A stretch of 64,000 nucleotides of DNA from Pyrenochaeta sp. MPI-SDFR-AT-0127 (taxonomy: Eukaryota > Ascomycota > Dothideomycetes > Pleosporales > Cucurbitariaceae). Each line of letters opens with the position of its first letter. The first letter of the stretch is position 1. Location: assembly GCA_020747015.1 (NCBI GenBank), contig JAGTJM010000090.1:47578-111577 (forward strand), written 5' to 3'. A program made the position numbers and the translations under genes. The notes below the pieces were generated by a model that was not told where the DNA came from, did no database searches, and saw only the letters and a list, made by a program, of their open reading frames with translations. Of the stretch, positions 10,281-21,546 are shown one piece after another.

Positions 10281-13200
10281 CTATGCCCCAAAGTCTGCAA
10301 TAACACTCCGTGCCTCGGTGAAGTCGTTATCAACACCGACAACTGGGGTGTTCAGCCCGAAACCGTCTGGACCTCCGACCTTTAAACCTTTCTCCGTCTT
10401 CCAAAGTGGATGCGCTGGCAGAGCGATGACGTTAACTCGGAGACCGTATCGGAGGTCCTGCGAGCCAATACCCTCGCCGTCCTGGCCCAGGATGGAGATG
10501 AGATCAGGGACAGTGCACACTACTCTTTGAGACTCTTCTGACCCTTCAGCGTCAGACAGAGCGGCGTACAGATACTCATTTTGGAAAGGAATGACCATGT
10601 GGCTATTGCTGAGATCTGATGGGTGGCCTGTTCTACCAGTCAACTCGCGCTCATCGTCGCTGATCGGGGCAATGATGACGGAGCCCATGGTGTATCCTCC
10701 GCCAATGAATCGACGGACGTCGACGATCTTTCCAGTAAAAAGAAGCTTCCCAGCACAAACGTTGAACTGGAAACGGTTAGTACAGTTCACAGCGTAGAAG
10801 ATTTTGGAGGTTGCTTACGATCGCGTCGATATAGCTAGTCTTCTTGCGTCGCGCGTTGTGTACTGCTCGGCCGAGATACCAGGCTAGTGATACGGTATTG
10901 GGGACGCCGTACGACTTGATGACTGATCCGGGTAAAGGGTTCGCGCAGACAGCGCAACCGAGGCCAAGCTCAATTGCAGCAGCTCTAAGGAGGCTTTCTA
11001 GTCTCACAGGATTATCGGTATTCTGGTACGATGAGCAGGTGTTTATGATGCTGATATTGAAGACCACTCACCATGACTACAGATGTATTACCACGAGCGT
11101 CAGAGAGCACGCAAGGGCTAAGTGAATGACCATAAACACTGAATGTAGCTATAAGAAATTAGATATGAAGTTGCTACTAACGAAGAGGCTGTATAACTTA
11201 CCGTGATACATCGTAGGATATGCTCTACCCATTGCATCGCCATCGATGACAGGGACATCGAAATGAACACCAGTTGGAAAGGCACTCATTCCATTTCCAC
11301 CACCACTAGTCGCTTTAGCAAAATCGCTTCAACTACCTAATTGGAGGCAAAACTCACATCTCGTCGATGAATAGGCCGTCAAACGACTTGTTACCAACGA
11401 CCTTGTTGACAGCATTGATGCCAGCTGCGATTTCATCTCCTCCAGCTATACGCTCGTTGATCACACTCGGACTTCCATACCACGAGCCAAAGCAGAGGAT
11501 AGCATCGTCTTTTAGTGATTTGGGTGAGATAATCCTCATGCGCCTGTCGCCACCAGTTCGTAACGCGTGCAAGCTCTTAAGATACTCGTGATGGGTTGGC
11601 CCTCCGCCGCCGGTTCCAAGCACGCCACATCCAGTTGCGATCAACTCAAGATCAACCTCTGAAACGTACCAGACACCGTCTACAACTTCTGGTCGGTATG
11701 TTGCGAGATCGACGTGCAGAGCCGGTTTATATGTGGGCTCTAAGGCGTTTGGAGTGCCCACCTTCTCACCCTCATCCACTTCGCAACCGCTGTCGCTGAC
11801 GGGAGGCGGAGATGGAGGAGGAGTGAATGCATTGGGAATGGAAAGTTGGCCTACTGCTCGAATTTGAATGCGCATTGCGCCGTTGGGCATGTACTGCAAA
11901 GGCATCTTGTTGATCTCAAAAATCTGAACATCATCCCGTGAAGCACCCTTCTGCACGGCCAGGTCAATAGCCTTTTGACAAGCTGCATCAATAACCTCCT
12001 TTTCGGAACGGCTACCCGGAATCTCGACAATGTCAATTTCCCCGGATACCTTGGCGATCGCTGCGCCGACGGCGTTCGCAGCGCCTTGATGAATGGGCTG
12101 GATGCACTTGTCCACGCCGTTGAGCTTCTCGGTGACAAGTAAGGCACCGCCTCCCACAAGCAGGACGTGCACAGGGGCAGAGGAGACTTTCATGCGCTCA
12201 ATGACGCCCTCGAGCATCTTCTTCATCTCCTTGTGGGCATTTTCCACCAGAGATTGTTCGACGTCCCTGACCAAAGCTGGATCCCCAAGCTTGGCTTTGC
12301 CCAGCGCGACGACAATGTCGCTTGCTGTCAGGGTTTCGCCACCAAACACCTTGGCTTCCTGCTGGATGCAATGGCCTACCGAAGCAGGCCCAATGGCGAC
12401 CCTGTCGGTTCGAGGGTCGACACGAACCTTGCTGCCACCACCCAAGCCGATGGAGACGACTTCCGGCATGGAGAAGGCGGTTCGAACACCTGCGATCTCA
12501 ACGAATCCAGGAGCCTGACGGGGGAAGCCAGATGGTAACAGGGCGCAGACATCAGTAGTTGTGCCTCCAATATCGACAACGAGAACTTGAGGCTCCACTG
12601 AGTCGTCGTCGTCGCCGTCTGTCCGCTTCTTATTTTTGAGCCCAGCAAGGAAAGCCGCACCCGTCATGCTGTTCGTTGGGCCGCTAGCAAACGTCTTGAT
12701 GGGATACTCGGCCGCAGTATCGGCATCAATCAGGGTTCCGTCATTTTGCGACAGGTAGAGAGGACAAGAAAGCTTGAGACGTGCCATAGCACGCTTGAAG
12801 CCTCGCTTGACGCGGTGGCCAGTCCGGAGGATGGCAGCATTGAGAATGGTCGCATTCTCTCGTTCCAGGAAGCCTGTCGGGCCAATATCGTGGGAGCACA
12901 CGACTTCCAGCTCAGGGGCTTCGAGGTGGAACAGCTTCTTGCATGCCTCCTCGTGCTTGCCTTCGTGGTCGAGCGGGGAGAAGACGCCGATGAGTGCAAC
13001 AGCTCTGATGCCAGACGCGAATATGCCACGGGCGGCATTTCGAATTTGCTCGGGGTTTAGGGGCGCAATCTCTCGGCCGTCAATCTCAAGTCCTCCGTCG
13101 AGATAGTAGGCGCCTCCATCCAGAATACTGCGGAGACCGACAGGGAAGTCGGAAAAGGGGGGGATCTGCCGAGTGAAGGGACCACAGAGTCGCACCACTG

Positions 13201-13474
13201 CAACACGGTCCAACCTCCTGGCATCGGCCTCAACGAGGGCGTTGATGAAGTGCGTCGTTCCGATGGTTACGCTCAGAACACGACTCTGGTCTACCTTGGA
13301 GTCTCGCAGAACAGCGCTGATGGCGGATTCGATGCCACTGGTTATGTCTTTTGTGGTGGACGCCTTGTGAGAGGCGAGCACGCCGCGGCCGGGGCTGTCG
13401 AACGCCCGAATGTCGAGGATGGCTGCATCGGTATTAGTGCCGCCAACGTCCACTCCAATGCGATACAGCGACAT
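10281..13474 (-). CDS. Hydantoinase/oxoprolinase-DUF917 fusion protein
   Basis: Exons complement(10281..10766, 10819..11022, 11072..11148, 11202..11305, 11358..13474), introns of 49-53 nt, about 995 residues. The N-terminal half is a hydantoinase A/oxoprolinase ASKHA-type ATPase: IGVDVGGTNTDA (residues 6-17), TIGTTHFINALVE, GPTNSMTGAA, and VVDIGGTTTDVC, the second phosphate-binding motif. After a Pro-rich linker (PPPSPPPVSDSG, about residue 560) comes a DUF917 region: ELIATGCGVLGTGGGG, FIDEIGGGNGMSA, RRFIGGGYTMG. Such proteins open or process hydantoin-like cyclic amides using ATP; Pfam associates DUF917 with S-methyl-thiohydantoin processing (from memory). Divergent to an NCS1 permease and near a Zn2Cys6 regulator, it is probably the enzyme of a substrate-utilisation unit. 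The exact substrate is not shown by sequence. Confidence 0.9.
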
Positions 13475-13924
13475 GCTCTTGGTAGAGAGATGGACAGGTC
13501 GTAGTGTTGCTGCTGGCTTCTACCTGATTTCTATGAGCATGATACCCTTTTGTACTGGACGGCCATCACCAAGGTTGCCATCCTCGATTCCATGCGGGGA
13601 CATGTTGAGTTGGCCGACGCCGGGGTTTTGCCGAGCAAGTTGCCCGACACCAGACACGAGGTTCGCCGATCGCCACCCCAGCCGATCTGGGATGCGGGTT
13701 AATTGTAGTTTGGCTGGAAGATAGGAACATAAAGGGATAGTCTGCGGGCCGGAAGCTGGGCTCGAACCACCTCTTAACACCGCCAAAAGCTTCCATCCGC
13801 CGGACATGTGGCTTTGAGGTGACACACTTAAAGACATCGCGAGTCGGTCCTTGGATCACGTCGAGCATTTCCTGCCTTCACAAGAGCTCGACTGCCATTT
13901 CTCACGCGCTAGAACTTCATCACC
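13475..13924. promoter_or_regulatory. Divergent promoter of hydantoinase and NCS1 permease genes
   Basis: 450 bp between the two start codons. It holds several CGG/CCG triplets, including the symmetrical TCCGCCGGA at 13796-13804, the kind of half-site arrangement used by Zn2Cys6 proteins. The nearby regulator (16425-18579) is the natural candidate to bind here; this is inference. Confidence 0.4.
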
Positions 13925-15953
13925 ATGGCACTTTCGGCCCTCCGCAAGCGCATTGAGTTACCGCAGGGGTCGCGCTGGTTGGTATAGCACGCTCAAAACC
14001 CTGCGCCAGTAGTAATACCTGACACATTTCTAGAATGATGATGTTCGACCAGTCATAACCGAACAGCGCACGTGGACGTTTCTCACTTATAACAACTTTT
14101 GTACGCCAGCGCAACACAATGCATCGCTGCCAGACTGACAAGGTCACAGGGTTGCTGATCAACTGCAATATCGCGACCTACCTAACCGGGAGTGCTCTGA
14201 TTCCGCTTGGGCTTACCTGGTGGCAGGCCATCATAGGTACCATGCACTCGCTGCTTTTGCTCACCCTGTTTCTTTTCTGACTACTCTACAGCAATTATCA
14301 TTGGCAACATCATCGCGACCGCCGCCCTTGTCCTCAGCTCCCTCGCTGGGGCCTACTATCACAGTACGTGGTGACCATCAGAAATAGCGACCATGCACTG
14401 ACCATAATAGTCGGCTTCCCTGTCTTCAGCCGAGCTGTTTGGGGCATTCGTGGCTCTCAGTTCGTCATATGGAACCGTATCTTTCTTGCATTTGGTAAGT
14501 GTTCAATCCAAACATTTGCCTGTCAACTACTTACTTGGACGCAGTCTGGTCAGCTTCACCGCCCTACATCGGCATATCATTACTCACAGCTTCTTAGGTA
14601 CGGTTTTCAGTCATGGGTCGGCGGAGAATGCACCTACCTCATGTTCCTCTCCTGGGACCCCAAGCTTGAGCAACACATCCCGAACAAGATACCTATCGAG
14701 ACAGGCATGACGTCTGCACAGTTCCTCGCCTACTTCGTTTTCTGCATCGTCAGTCTCCCAGCGCTTTGGATCCGTGTGCACCGAATCCAGAAGTTCTTCT
14801 ACTTTGCTAGCACGGTGACTCTGGCCTTCTTTCTGGTCCTGTTGATCTGGGCTCTTGCTACTATGGGAGATGATGGTTTTGGCGACACTCTCAGCTCCGG
14901 CACATTGATTCCCGTGACTGGGGGGCCCAATAGCACGGTTTGGCTGATGATCTACGGAATCATGTCGACTATCGGCTCCATTGCAGCCGGAATCCTCAAC
15001 CAGAATGACTATGCTCGGTTAGCGAGACGCCCAAGCGATGCTATTTGGGGGCAAACTTTTGCTTTCCCCCTGTACAGCATATTTGCTTCTGTGATTGGCA
15101 TCCTCGTTACTGCGGCTACCCAAAAGCGACTAGGCGAGCCAATCTGGAACCCACCTTCACTCTTTGCTCGGCTTCTTGAGTTGGATGATAGTGCTAAAAC
15201 CCGAGCTGCTGTCTTCTTCGCTGGACTCGCGCTAGCCATCTCTCAACTTGGCAGCAATCTTCCTGGCAATGCCCTTTCAGGAGGTCTGGATTTGGCCTCT
15301 GTTTTCCCGAAATACATCAACCTCCGCAGAGGTGCCTACATTGTTGCCCTACTTAGTCCCGCAGTCAATCCGTGGCGCCTTGTGAATACGGCTACGATTT
15401 TCTTGACGGTTCTCTCTGGATACGGTGTCTTCCTCGCCCCTATGACCGGCATCATGGCTGGCCACTATGTCATCGTGGCAAGATGCAAAATTAATGTCGA
15501 CGACCTCTACACCGGTAATAGTAGCAGTATTTATTGGTTCACCAAAGGTGTCAATTGGCGCGCTCCAATTGCGGTATATACATATTCCTCTCGAGATTGA
15601 TGAAAGCCTGCTGACTTTGCAAACAGTGGATTGTCGGCGTCACACCCTGTCTCCCTGGCTTCATCGCTGCTGTGAATCTATCTATCACCATCAGCGACAG
15701 CGCGATCGAGCTCTACTACATGAACTATCTCTACGGCTTCTTGTCCAGCGCGTTGATGTACTCCGTGCTCCACTGGACTGTTCCCAATAAAAGCCTCGAC
15801 GCCTTTGTCAAGGGTAGCACTTCGTCTGGGGAGCTCCAGCGGCTGTATAGTGACAATTGGGATATCACTGTGGGCCATGCCCCAGAGAGCTTCGATGAGA
15901 GTATCTCGGCGCAAAATGACAAGGGTTCTTGCACGGCAAAAGTCTCTGTGTAG
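13925..15953 (+). CDS. NCS1-family permease (nucleobase/allantoin/hydantoin type) with a 4-nt micro-exon
   Basis: Proposed exons 13925..13981, 14034..14100, 14150..14236, 14292..14363, 14411..14494, 14545..14548, 14598..15573, 15627..15953; 557 residues, all phases consistent. NCS1 signatures are visible after splicing: RWLNDDVRPV, RTWTFLTYNNFW, the TYLTGSALIPLGLTWWQ helix, and VWYGFQSWVGGECTYLM. Exon 6 is only TCTG; it supplies the bases for Val-Trp in VWYGFQ and is needed to keep frame. About 12 hydrophobic segments are expected in a plasma-membrane symporter. The divergent hydantoinase suggests import of a hydantoin- or pyrimidine-like ring. C-terminus is polar (DESISAQNDKGSCTAKVSV). Substrate assignment is inference. 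Confidence 0.88.
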
Positions 15954-16424
15954 CTATTTCCTGAATCTTTTGGGCGTGTAATTAATGAAGTTGCTGCTAC
16001 TTTGACGATTTACAAGAGAGGTGCCGGAATGGGATTCTTTGTTGTGCTTCCAGACTTTTTCCCCACACATCGTTCCAACTTCCCGTACAGGGCCCCATCT
16101 TTCTCGTGGGTGCTACAATGTCCGAGTCACGTTGCAAAGTCTGCCTAATGGTTGCGCGTTCGAAATCCAATAATAACGGTCAGTGTCCTCGGCTTTGCAA
16201 CGGCTAGCGACCGAGGCAGCATTTTCCGATAACAGCACGTGACTAAGCACGAGTCATCGGCCAGCCCTCAGCCGCTTCTTCGGCCAACTTCAAGCCCCTT
16301 CTTCGGCCAACTCATCATGGTCCGCTGCTTCCCACGGTTTCGCCGCCAAAGAATGCACTGCTTGATACATCCTTGTTCCCACTTCGTCTATCACTAGCCT
16401 GTGGGGAACTCTGAACAGACCAGG
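15954..16424. other. Intergenic between permease and regulator
   Basis: Holds the permease 3' end and the regulator promoter. A direct repeat, cttcttcggccaactt/c, occurs twice near 16274-16312. No gene is seen. Confidence 0.5.
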
Positions 16425-18579
16425 ATGGAGGCGACCGGGGCCCATGATGGGCATTCCAGTACTCCCCGCAAATTCAACATCCGCAGCAACTTTGGCCGCG
16501 CGAGGCAACACCGGAGTCGAAAGAACCGCCCGTGTGACGCGTGCCGACGGCGAAAGACAGCCTGTGTGATTCCTACCGAGCCACCTTGTGAGTGCTATTG
16601 CGCCATGTGCAAAGGCTAACTCGGAGCACTAACACCAGCCCAAGGTCTTTTCTGCAAGAGTAGAGGGCTTCTATGCCAGTCTCGAGGTGATGACAACCCA
16701 TTGGCTCGCCGTCCGGAATCCAATGCGTTGAGTCTGGGGTCTGCATCTGCATCTTCGCCTGCAGCATCTGAAAATCCCCGTCACAGTGCCGAGTCTGCAG
16801 TCGTCGTCCATCATGGCCTCGTGCGCCAATCAGGCCGTGTCGGGCAAGAAGTAGTGGCAGGCCCTGGCGTGCATGCCCATCTGGAAGACCCCCACACACA
16901 TCCTGTCCAGGCCCTGGAGAACAACCCGGGAACGACTACTCACTCTATGGGATTGGCTGCAGAGCAGGACCCCTACTTTATGGATGCCTTTCGATCGGTG
17001 CTTGTTGGCGACCGAGGCGGGATTGATGCTGGTTTGCTTCAAGTCTACCAAGGCGGGCCAGATCCTGACGACCACCCCATTCACTTTCTGCTACTCCAAG
17101 ATGAGTTCCCAGAGCACAGGAACAACGCTAAGAGCGCGGCGTCCGACGCTATCGAGACTATTGTGGGGACACACGGTCCAGCTCTGGTCCGCCTTTACTT
17201 TCGCCATGTTCATTCCGCCATACCCGTGATCTCCAAAGGCCGCTTTCTGCGACAGTACATGAATGCAAGGGATACCATCTCAGCGTCTCTGCGGGGTGCC
17301 GTCTATGCGCTTGCTTGTGTCTTCTGGAACCGGGATCCACCCGCTGTGAACCCGTGTCCATTTCTGCAGCACGAGCTGGTCAACCACGCCCAGGAATCTC
17401 TCCGGCATGAGCTTGAAGCACCAAATCTGTCCAGGCTCCAAGCATCTATCCTGCTCATGCATATGGTGCCTCCCGACATTGACAGCGTGGAGACGCCGTA
17501 CACCTGGATTATGGCCGCCCAAGCCACCGCTTCTGCTCAGATGATCGGCCTACACCAAGACCCGGCGAAGTGGAACATCGCCCCGTGGGAGAAAAAACTG
17601 CGGAGAAAGTTGTGGTGGGCATCCTACCTGACTGACTGCTGGTCCTCGGTTTGCCATGGGAATCCCCCACACATTTGCCCTGACTCGTTCAACACATCAC
17701 CCCCGGATTTAGATGACCTCCGCTCTGACGAGGACTTGCCCCACGACTTGCACCATATGGTGGACCCGAGAGATGTGACCTTTCATGTGTCCAACGGCGC
17801 CCGCTTTCTAGAGTCGATCAATATTGGTCGCTACCTACGTAGCATCTTGGACCACGGCTGGTAAATTGAGCCGTCTTCGCCATGATTCCCCTGCTAACAA
17901 CACTTCAGTTCTGTCAAAGCGACCATGCAGTCGCGAAGCCAGCTCCTTGCAGTGCGAGAGAAGCTGAAGGAATGGCTCAGTCTCGTCCCAAATTGCCTAG
18001 CGGTTGGGTCTTACTCCCACAACGGTAAGATATTGTGTCACCGACAGGTCCAAGCTGATACCCGATAGGTCCTCTCCATCTATCGTTCTATGCCACCCAA
18101 GTCCTCTTGTTCCGAGGACTTATGTATCCCGCAACGAGAGCTGCAAGGATAGCCCCTGGTTCAAACCTTCGACAGTGGCTCTCTACAGCACTATCGGAGT
18201 TTGAGCTCTTTGTCGACTTCATGGGCTACATTACCGAGGAGGAGCTGACAGGGTTTTGGAGTCGCCGTAAGATAGCCCTCTTGACTGTTGTAAGCAGTTT
18301 CTAACCAGTGCAGATGCTCGGTCTCAGTTCATCTTGTGTGGCAATTTCCTAATCTATATGTTTCTTCTAGCAACAGAGCCTTGCGATGTTGAAATAGCTT
18401 ATCGACTATTGGAATCGTTTCATCAATCAATCAAGCGGCTTGGAAACACCGAAGACGTGGCGGCAAGGCTCATGCTTCGACCAGCCATATTGCGCATCGA
18501 CTCGTTCTTCACACAGGCTTCCGAGCTTATCAAGAGTGGAAGATCTGAAATTATCCAATCGCCAGTCGTGAGTTTATAG
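16425..18579 (+). CDS. Zn2Cys6 transcription factor with fungal-specific TF domain
   Basis: Exons 16425..16587, 16645..17860, 17909..18024, 18069..18266, 18314..18579; 652 residues. The binuclear zinc cluster CDACRRRKTAC-x7-CLFCKSRGLLC is split by the first intron inside the codon of its fourth Cys, so the intact C-x2-C-x6-C-x7-C-x2-C-x6-C pattern appears only after splicing. The middle homology region follows (LYFRHVHSAIPVISKGRF, then WIMAAQATASAQMIGLHQDP and RRKLWWASYLTDCW), typical of fungal_trans regulators. It acts in the nucleus, probably as a substrate-responsive activator of the adjacent permease and hydantoinase genes. Start: first ATG in frame upstream of the zinc cluster. Confidence 0.9.
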
Positions 18580-19761
18580 ATGCTCCATCATCTACATTGG
18601 CAAGTTGGGTGGGCCGCAGGCTTTGTCATGCTGTTGGCGCTGCGAAAGCCAATAGCCGGTGCACGTATTCAGTAATGCTGGGTAATGGCTCTGTAAAGCC
18701 GTGTGTATACAGACAAAATGCCTGAGATCAAGGCCAAGGACCAGGCAAACAACAACGACCAAACTCAGAACAGATAAGTGGGGGGGCCCCAAGGTGCAGT
18801 CGTAGACCACCAAAGCCCCTCTACCTTTTGTGTACAGATCTATTATAAAGAAGGGCCGAGACAAGTCCAAATAACGGCTGCATCGAGCAAGTCGTCATAC
18901 CAAGAAGTTGACGTCCTGGGCTGGAGCTTTTGTGCTTCATTCTAGCGATACCGTGCCAGGTTCATTGGTGAGCAAACTGTGTACAGGGGAAGTATGTCTC
19001 TGGCTCCAGTTTTTGAAGTGGCCTAACCCAGAGGTACATACTACTAGTACGGCATCATAGGTTTGGCTAGGCTCGTAGTGCATCGCAGGCGACCTGCTTA
19101 GAAAGGAGGAGCCGCTAAGTACAGAGGCAAGGAGGTACAAAACAGCAAAGACAAGGAGTATCTTGACTTCCATGTGATCTCAGTCAACGCAGCAGATCAC
19201 AAAGTGTGCCCATCCTCCGCACTACGTCATGCTTCATGACTTTTTTGCTCCGCGGTGACATGGCGTGATGGAGAGAAGATGTAAAGTCAAGAGAAAGAAT
19301 GGTATTATGACAATGAGTCCTTTCTCCCCATTATGAAATATACGCCGACTTGACATACGACTAGCAAAGTGATACTATTTCGTCCTTGAACTACCAAACC
19401 ATTCCTTTACCCTGTAGTGCCGTAAGCGCACTATTAATTTATGAGAATAATGGGGTAAGTGGGGCGCCCTGTGGTGAAGCCACCAATAACGATGTCACGC
19501 AAACTGTGCCACACTTAGCGCGCGATTTGTTGCGCACAAGAGTGTGCATAACCCACAGTTTCTATGAGCAAGCGATATTACACAAGGCGAAAGTGATTCA
19601 CTCTGCGCTTTCCTGACTGAAATACGCTTTATTACCCGACCCCTATTTTTCGACACTACTCTACCTTTCACATTGCACACGTGTCTTCCCACCAAGCAAA
19701 TGCCCGTGCATTTGATCAAAACAACGAGCTGTTGACGATTATTCCTCTTTTTGTTTTTGAC
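18580..19761. other. Intergenic; one doubtful small open frame
   Basis: Nearly 1.2 kb. On the minus strand 19173-18937 encodes 78 residues beginning with a signal-peptide-like segment (MEVKILLVFAVLYLLASVLSG). There is no homology I recognise and the C-terminal part looks random; it could be a small secreted protein or chance. Confidence 0.3.
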
Positions 19762-21147
19762 ATGTCTCGACCAAAGGAATCCTCGCTCAAGTCATATTTC
19801 GATGAAATAGCAGAGGCTGATGGGGACAACGAATGTAAAGATTGGCTGAGTAGGCTTTTTGACAACAAAGCAGAAGTCACAGACTGCGTTGCAATTCTCT
19901 TAGAATGGCGCGGACCCGGGACGTATGTTGGTTTCGTTAAGGGTTCCTTCAACTTCGGCTTCCGTGTTCGCTTCGCGAAAGGTTTCCCCGACGCTCTTGT
20001 TCGCTTTCCTAAGCCGGGACACACGGCTACAACTTTGAGGGATGAAAAAGTCGAGAATGAGGCACAGGCCATAGAGTATCTGCGCCAAAATACCACTATT
20101 CCGCTTCCTACAATACATGAGTGGGGTACCACGACGAAACCGACAACGAAGACAGCAGCAATGGACTTGCTCCAATTTGGGCCCTTCATCATCATGGATT
20201 TCATTGAGGGAACACTTCTATCAACAATTCTAAATGAACCAAATCAAGAGGACATGGTTCTCAATCTGAACATCGGCAACACCATATTAGATAAGATTTA
20301 TCTCCAGATTGCGAGTTACCTGCTTCAAATATCTCGACTTCAGCTCCCCCACATTGGAGCGATCTCAAAGGACGACCGTGCAAACTGGGTTGTTCGAAGG
20401 CCCTTGACGTACAACATAAACGAGTTGGCGACTGTCGCATTATACCCTCAGGACCGGTTTCCCGCTGCACCAGTTGCACATGCAAGCGAGTACTTCAATC
20501 TGGTCGCCAATGAGCACATACATCACCTTTGGACCCAGCGCAACCTTGCTGATGACGAGACAATCGTTCGCGATCGGTTTATCGCTCGAAATCGATTTGC
20601 ACAGCTGATTCCAAAATATTGTATAAATGATACTGGTCCATTCATACCTTTCTGCGATGACTTGCGACCTGCCAATATGCTCGTAAATCCAGAAACTCTG
20701 GAAATCACTGCAGTGCTTGATTTGGAGTTTACGAATTCTATGCCAGCTCAGTTCGCGTACGACCCACCTTGGTGGCTTTTGTTGTCTGGGCCAGAACTTT
20801 GGCTTGATCGCTGCGCTTTACAAGAATTCATAGCCCTCTACGAGCCTAGAATGGAGCAGTTCCTACAAGCATTAGAGCATGTTGAAGCTAAATCGTATAT
20901 TCTAAAGCAATCTAGTACACCTTGTCTTTCTGACATGATGCGGGACTCGTGGCGGAGCCGGCGCTTTTGGTTTAATTATGCAGCAAGAAAGAGCTTTGAA
21001 GTGGATTCAATCTATTGGGCCACATTGCACGACGAGGGCGTTATATTACTTGACGATGAAGCGAATGCCGGCCTAGAGGCATTGGTTGAGAGGAAGATGA
21101 TGCAATTGAAGGTATACCAAGAACAGTGCTCTGCTCTTTCCTCGTAG
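19762..21147 (+). CDS. Aminoglycoside phosphotransferase-like (APH/ChoK) kinase-fold protein
   Basis: Intronless, 461 residues from ATG 19762; the frame is open upstream to 19681 but with no earlier ATG. Kinase-fold features of the fungal APH family are visible: the N-lobe GSFNFGFRVRF, IIMDFIEGTLL (hinge-like), FCDDLRPANMLV (catalytic loop Asp with Asn five residues later) and VLDLEFTN (metal-binding Asp). The usual catalytic-loop His is replaced by Cys-Asp, which is common in fungal members. These proteins are numerous in fungi and their natural substrates are mostly unknown; drug resistance should not be assumed. Confidence 0.85.
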   Translation: MSRPKESSLKSYFDEIAEADGDNECKDWLSRLFDNKAEVTDCVAILLEWRGPGTYVGFVKGSFNFGFRVRFAKGFPDALVRFPKPGHTATTLRDEKVENEAQAIEYLRQNTTIPLPTIHEWGTTTKPTTKTAAMDLLQFGPFIIMDFIEGTLLSTILNEPNQEDMVLNLNIGNTILDKIYLQIASYLLQISRLQLPHIGAISKDDRANWVVRRPLTYNINELATVALYPQDRFPAAPVAHASEYFNLVANEHIHHLWTQRNLADDETIVRDRFIARNRFAQLIPKYCINDTGPFIPFCDDLRPANMLVNPETLEITAVLDLEFTNSMPAQFAYDPPWWLLLSGPELWLDRCALQEFIALYEPRMEQFLQALEHVEAKSYILKQSSTPCLSDMMRDSWRSRRFWFNYAARKSFEVDSIYWATLHDEGVILLDDEANAGLEALVERKMMQLKVYQEQCSALSS

Positions 21148-21546
21148 GCGCAATGATTAGACATTGGAGTGTGCTTAGTTAGAGTCTAGAAAACAGGCTG
21201 CTGCGCTACTGATGTCTTTCTCACCAGTAGTAATGGAGAACACCAATAATGTTCTCAAAGTGACCTACCTCGACAAGAAGTGTGCCTAACTGATTGTGTC
21301 GCACACACTTCTCGATCTATTGCCTTCTACTCGCGATGCACGCAAATGTCCGGTTGAATTCTAGCAAAAGTGAATTTCCAAACATCAACAATATGAAGGC
21401 GGCTGCAAATTTTTTGAGGGACTCCTAAACAACACCAGTTGCCAGTAATATTGGTTTAGCATATCATGAGTTGAAAGTGGAGCTAACGATTAACAGTCAA
21501 CTGTGGATTTTCTTATACCTCATTTCTGGTATTGATCAAAGGATAT
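21148..21546. other. Intergenic, no gene seen
   Basis: Convergent 3' regions of the APH-like gene and the P450 gene. Confidence 0.5.

Noticed and set aside
14495..14597. One single 103-nt intron instead of two introns and a micro-exon in the permease
   Set aside because: It would shift the frame after the Phe at 14491-14493 and lose the Val-Trp expected before YGFQSW; the TCTG micro-exon keeps both.
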